From: Pseudomonadota bacterium
GTDB lineage: Bacteria; Pseudomonadota; Alphaproteobacteria; Acetobacterales; Acetobacteraceae
Reading direction: 5' to 3'
Assembly (NCBI GenBank): GCA_021784255.1
Contig: JAJXSZ010000178.1
Coordinates: 1-6,591, forward strand
DNA: 6,591 nucleotides
Shown: in pieces, positions 5,760 through 6,591 of the stretch
Position numbering within the stretch: position 1 is the stretch's first letter
How the letters are laid out: each line of letters starts with the position of its first letter
Notes under the pieces: model-generated
Database searches by the model: none
What the model was told of the DNA's origin: nothing
The model's input: only the letters and a program-made list of their open reading frames with translations
Program-made: the position numbers and the translations under genes

Positions 5760-6590
5760 TCAGGCCGCCAGTTCGCGCAGGGCGGCGATGAGGTTGGCCT
5801 TGCCCTCGAAGCCGATGCCGGGAAGCTCCGGCATCACGATATGCCCGTCGCTGACCTCGACGCTGTCGGGGAAACCGCCGAAGGGCTGGAACAGGTCGGG
5901 ATAATTCTCGTTGCCGCCGAGGCCGAGCCCGGCGGCGATAGCAAGCGACATCTGGTGGCCGCCATGCGGGATGCAGCGGGAGGGCGACCAGCCGGCGGCG
6001 CGCACCACGTCGAGCGTGCGCTGGTATTCGCACAGCCCGTAGGAGAGCGCGCAGTCGAACTGCAGCCAGTCGCGGTCCGGGCGCATGCCGCCGTGGCGCA
6101 GCAGGTTGCGTGCGTCCTGATGGCTGAACAGGTTCTCGCCGGTGGCCATGGGGCCGGGGTAGAACTCGGCGAGTGCCGCCTGAAGCGCGTAATCCAGCGG
6201 GTCACCCGCCTCCTCATACCAGAACAGCGGATAGGCGCGCAGCATCCTGGCATAGGCGATGGCGGTCTCGAGGTCGAAACGACCGTTGGCGTCGACCGCC
6301 AGTTGCGCCTGGGTGCCGACTTCCTCCAGGACGGCTTCGATGCGCGCGCGATCCTCGTCGATGGAAGCGCCACCGATCTTCATTTTGACGACGGTGTAGC
6401 CGCGATCGACATAGGAGCGCATCTCGGCGCGGAGCTGCTTCGTGTCCTTGCCTGGATAGTAGTAGCCGCCCGCGGCGTAGACGAAGACGCGCGGTCTGGC
6501 AGCGTGGCCGGCCCGTTCGGCAAGCAGGCGGAACAGAGGGATACCGGCAATCTTTGCCGCCGCGTCCCAGATCGCCATGTCGAGCGTGCC
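5760..6590 (-). CDS. tarD: D(-)-tartrate dehydratase-like enolase-superfamily enzyme, 5' truncated
   Basis: This is the C-terminal barrel of a mandelate racemase-type enolase-superfamily enzyme. The frame is open to the right edge (GTLDMAIWDAAAKIAG), so the N-terminal capping domain lies outside. Counting from the internal Met at 6578, the catalytic set is K65-M-K67 (VVKMKIGGASIDED), metal ligands D96 (AVDANGRFD), E122 (WYEEAG) and E148 (ATGENLF), and the acid/base H205 (IPHGGHQM). Adding 117 gives K184, D213, E239, E265 and H322, the numbering I recall for the characterised Bradyrhizobium TarD; all five fit one offset. TarD dehydrates D-tartrate to oxaloacetate with Mg2+. MRPDRDWLQFDCALSYGL also matches TarD from memory. 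About 115 residues are missing. The gene precedes recA on the same strand but appears to be a separate unit. Family is very secure; the substrate is likely but untested. Confidence 0.9.
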   Translation of the reverse strand, partial: GTLDMAIWDAAAKIAGIPLFRLLAERAGHAARPRVFVYAAGGYYYPGKDTKQLRAEMRSYVDRGYTVVKMKIGGASIDEDRARIEAVLEEVGTQAQLAVDANGRFDLETAIAYARMLRAYPLFWYEEAGDPLDYALQAALAEFYPGPMATGENLFSHQDARNLLRHGGMRPDRDWLQFDCALSYGLCEYQRTLDVVRAAGWSPSRCIPHGGHQMSLAIAAGLGLGGNENYPDLFQPFGGFPDSVEVSDGHIVMPELPGIGFEGKANLIAALRELAA

Positions 6591-6591
6591 G

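Overview
This window looks like ordinary chromosome from a GC-rich alphaproteobacterium. The main pointer is the recA promoter, which carries GTTC-N7-GTTC, the LexA box characteristic of Alphaproteobacteria. A tartrate-dehydratase-like enolase with the residue spacing of the Bradyrhizobium TarD enzyme supports this. An Acetobacteraceae-like host is a guess, not something the sequence proves. I see no insertion sequence, phage gene, CRISPR array, rRNA or tRNA.

Left part, 1-2255. A truncated FAD-dependent amine-oxidase-type flavoprotein reads leftwards off the window. It is divergent from a rightward pair: an SMP-30/gluconolactonase-type lactonase and a PaaI-type hotdog thioesterase. The thioesterase stop overlaps (ATGA) the start of a doubtful 28-codon arginine-rich ORF. 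A gap of about 170 bases follows, holding three short inverted repeats.

Middle, 2256-3203. A stand-alone two-CBS-domain protein (probable adenine nucleotide sensor) overlaps by ATGA a four-helix PsiE-family membrane protein. They are likely co-translated, so the sensor may act on or with the membrane protein. A strong GC hairpin lies just after the PsiE gene, in the 52-base gap to the convergent gene.

Right part, 3204-6591, all leftward. In transcription order it holds a 5'-truncated D-tartrate dehydratase-like enolase, then a LexA-boxed promoter, recA, a divergent cytidine-deaminase-like gene starting nine bases after the recA stop, and a NAPE-PLD-like metallo-beta-lactamase-fold hydrolase. 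The hydrolase frame overlaps the deaminase stop codon and appears to lack a standard start codon. The spacing suggests that recA, the deaminase and the hydrolase are one transcription unit, so the last two may be induced by DNA damage. This is the most interesting feature of the window, but it is inferred from layout only.
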